Source of the DNA: JBBQSN01 sp038213835
GTDB lineage: Bacteria; Actinomycetota; Actinomycetes; Actinomycetales; CAWJMD01
DNA length: 15,650 bases
NCBI GenBank assembly: GCA_038213835.1
Contig: JBBQSN010000080.1
Span: forward strand, 1-15,650
Reading direction: 5' to 3'
Shown: one piece after another, positions 15,305 through 15,650 of the stretch
How the letters are laid out: each line of letters starts with the position of its first letter
How positions within the stretch are numbered: the first letter of the stretch is position 1
Translations under genes and position numbers: made by a program
Notes under the pieces: model-generated
The model's input: only the letters and a program-made list of their open reading frames with translations
Databases searched by the model: none
Told to the model about the DNA's origin: nothing

Positions 15305-15650
15305 CCGGTGACGACGACCTGCGGCGCAGGCTGCGCGACGGCGACCCCGCACGCCCCGGTGGGCCGACCGACCCGCAGCAGAGCCCCTCGGCTCACGAGA
15401 TCCTGGAGCGCGCCATGCGGACCGCAGACCTGCACGACAGCACCACCCCCCTGGACGACGAGACCTACCACCGGACGGGCAAGCGCCGCTGGCTCGCGGT
15501 GGCCGGCCTCGCGGCCGCCGCGGTCGTGGCGATCGGCGGTGGCCTCGCCCTGACGGGGGTGCTCGGCGACAGCGACGACGCCGCGGCCGCCCCCACCACG
15601 CTCGCGCTGACGGCGGCCCCTGGTAACACCATGGGGTCCTGCCTGATCTT
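15301..15650 (+). CDS. Membrane-anchored partner of the ECF sigma factor, partial (cut by window end)
   Basis: The frame starts at GTG 15301, overlapping the sigma factor stop by 4 bp, and stays open for 116 codons to the window edge. The first 60 residues are polar and charged (MTGDDDLRRRLRDGDPARP...), with SAHEILERAMRTADLHD as a probable helix. A single membrane span lies at about 64-88 (WLAVAGLAAAAVVAIGGGLALTGVLG), followed by an acidic, Ala/Thr-rich start of an outside domain. Short cytosolic part, one span and coupling to an ECF sigma gene suggest an anti-sigma factor or a co-regulated membrane sensor. The zinc anti-sigma motif (HxxxCxxC) is absent from the visible part. Gene call is confident; anti-sigma role is inferred. 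Confidence 0.75.
   Translation, partial: MTGDDDLRRRLRDGDPARPGGPTDPQQSPSAHEILERAMRTADLHDSTTPLDDETYHRTGKRRWLAVAGLAAAAVVAIGGGLALTGVLGDSDDAAAAPTTLALTAAPGNTMGSCLI

Overview
This is a high-GC window with GTG starts, several apparently leaderless genes, and actinobacteria-specific families (DUF3263, a LytR_C protein, a Ung with the GQDPYPTPGHA form of its active site). It is best read as an actinobacterial chromosome, possibly a Nocardioidaceae-like lineage, though genus cannot be fixed from the sequence. No rRNA, tRNA, CRISPR array, insertion sequence or prophage was seen. Genes are tightly packed.

Layout from left to right. A solitary groEL2-type chaperonin gene lies on the minus strand (43-1671). 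Its long leader (1672-1865) carries two CIRCE operators, one over the promoter and one downstream of the probable transcript start. Divergent to it, on the plus strand, is a translationally coupled pair: a small single-pass membrane protein and an HTTM-type polytopic membrane protein. The second gene runs 35 bp tail-to-tail into a minus-strand phytoene-desaturase-like FAD oxidoreductase. Next comes an alpha/beta hydrolase overlapping a DUF1905 gene by 4 bp, with a divergent TetR regulator. The control region between them holds repressor-like half-sites inside a good promoter.

The middle has DUF3263 and a LytR_C membrane protein (minus strand, matching Rv0430-Rv0431/VirR of M. tuberculosis, a locus that also lies near groEL2). 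Uracil-DNA glycosylase (ung) and a ThrE-type exporter follow on the plus strand. A metal-dependent amidohydrolase ends tail-to-tail with the exporter across a hairpin.

The right part is dominated by a 1,089-residue minus-strand protein with the architecture DUF4011 region, SF1 helicase, Vsr/REase-like domain. Its Walker A lysine, the acidic motif II, the motif III glutamine, most of motif V and the nuclease glutamate all look replaced, while the frame is intact. It therefore looks like a retained pseudo-enzyme of a family known from defence systems, and it is the most unusual item here. Divergent to it is an ECF sigma factor whose stop overlaps the start of a membrane-anchored partner cut by the window end.
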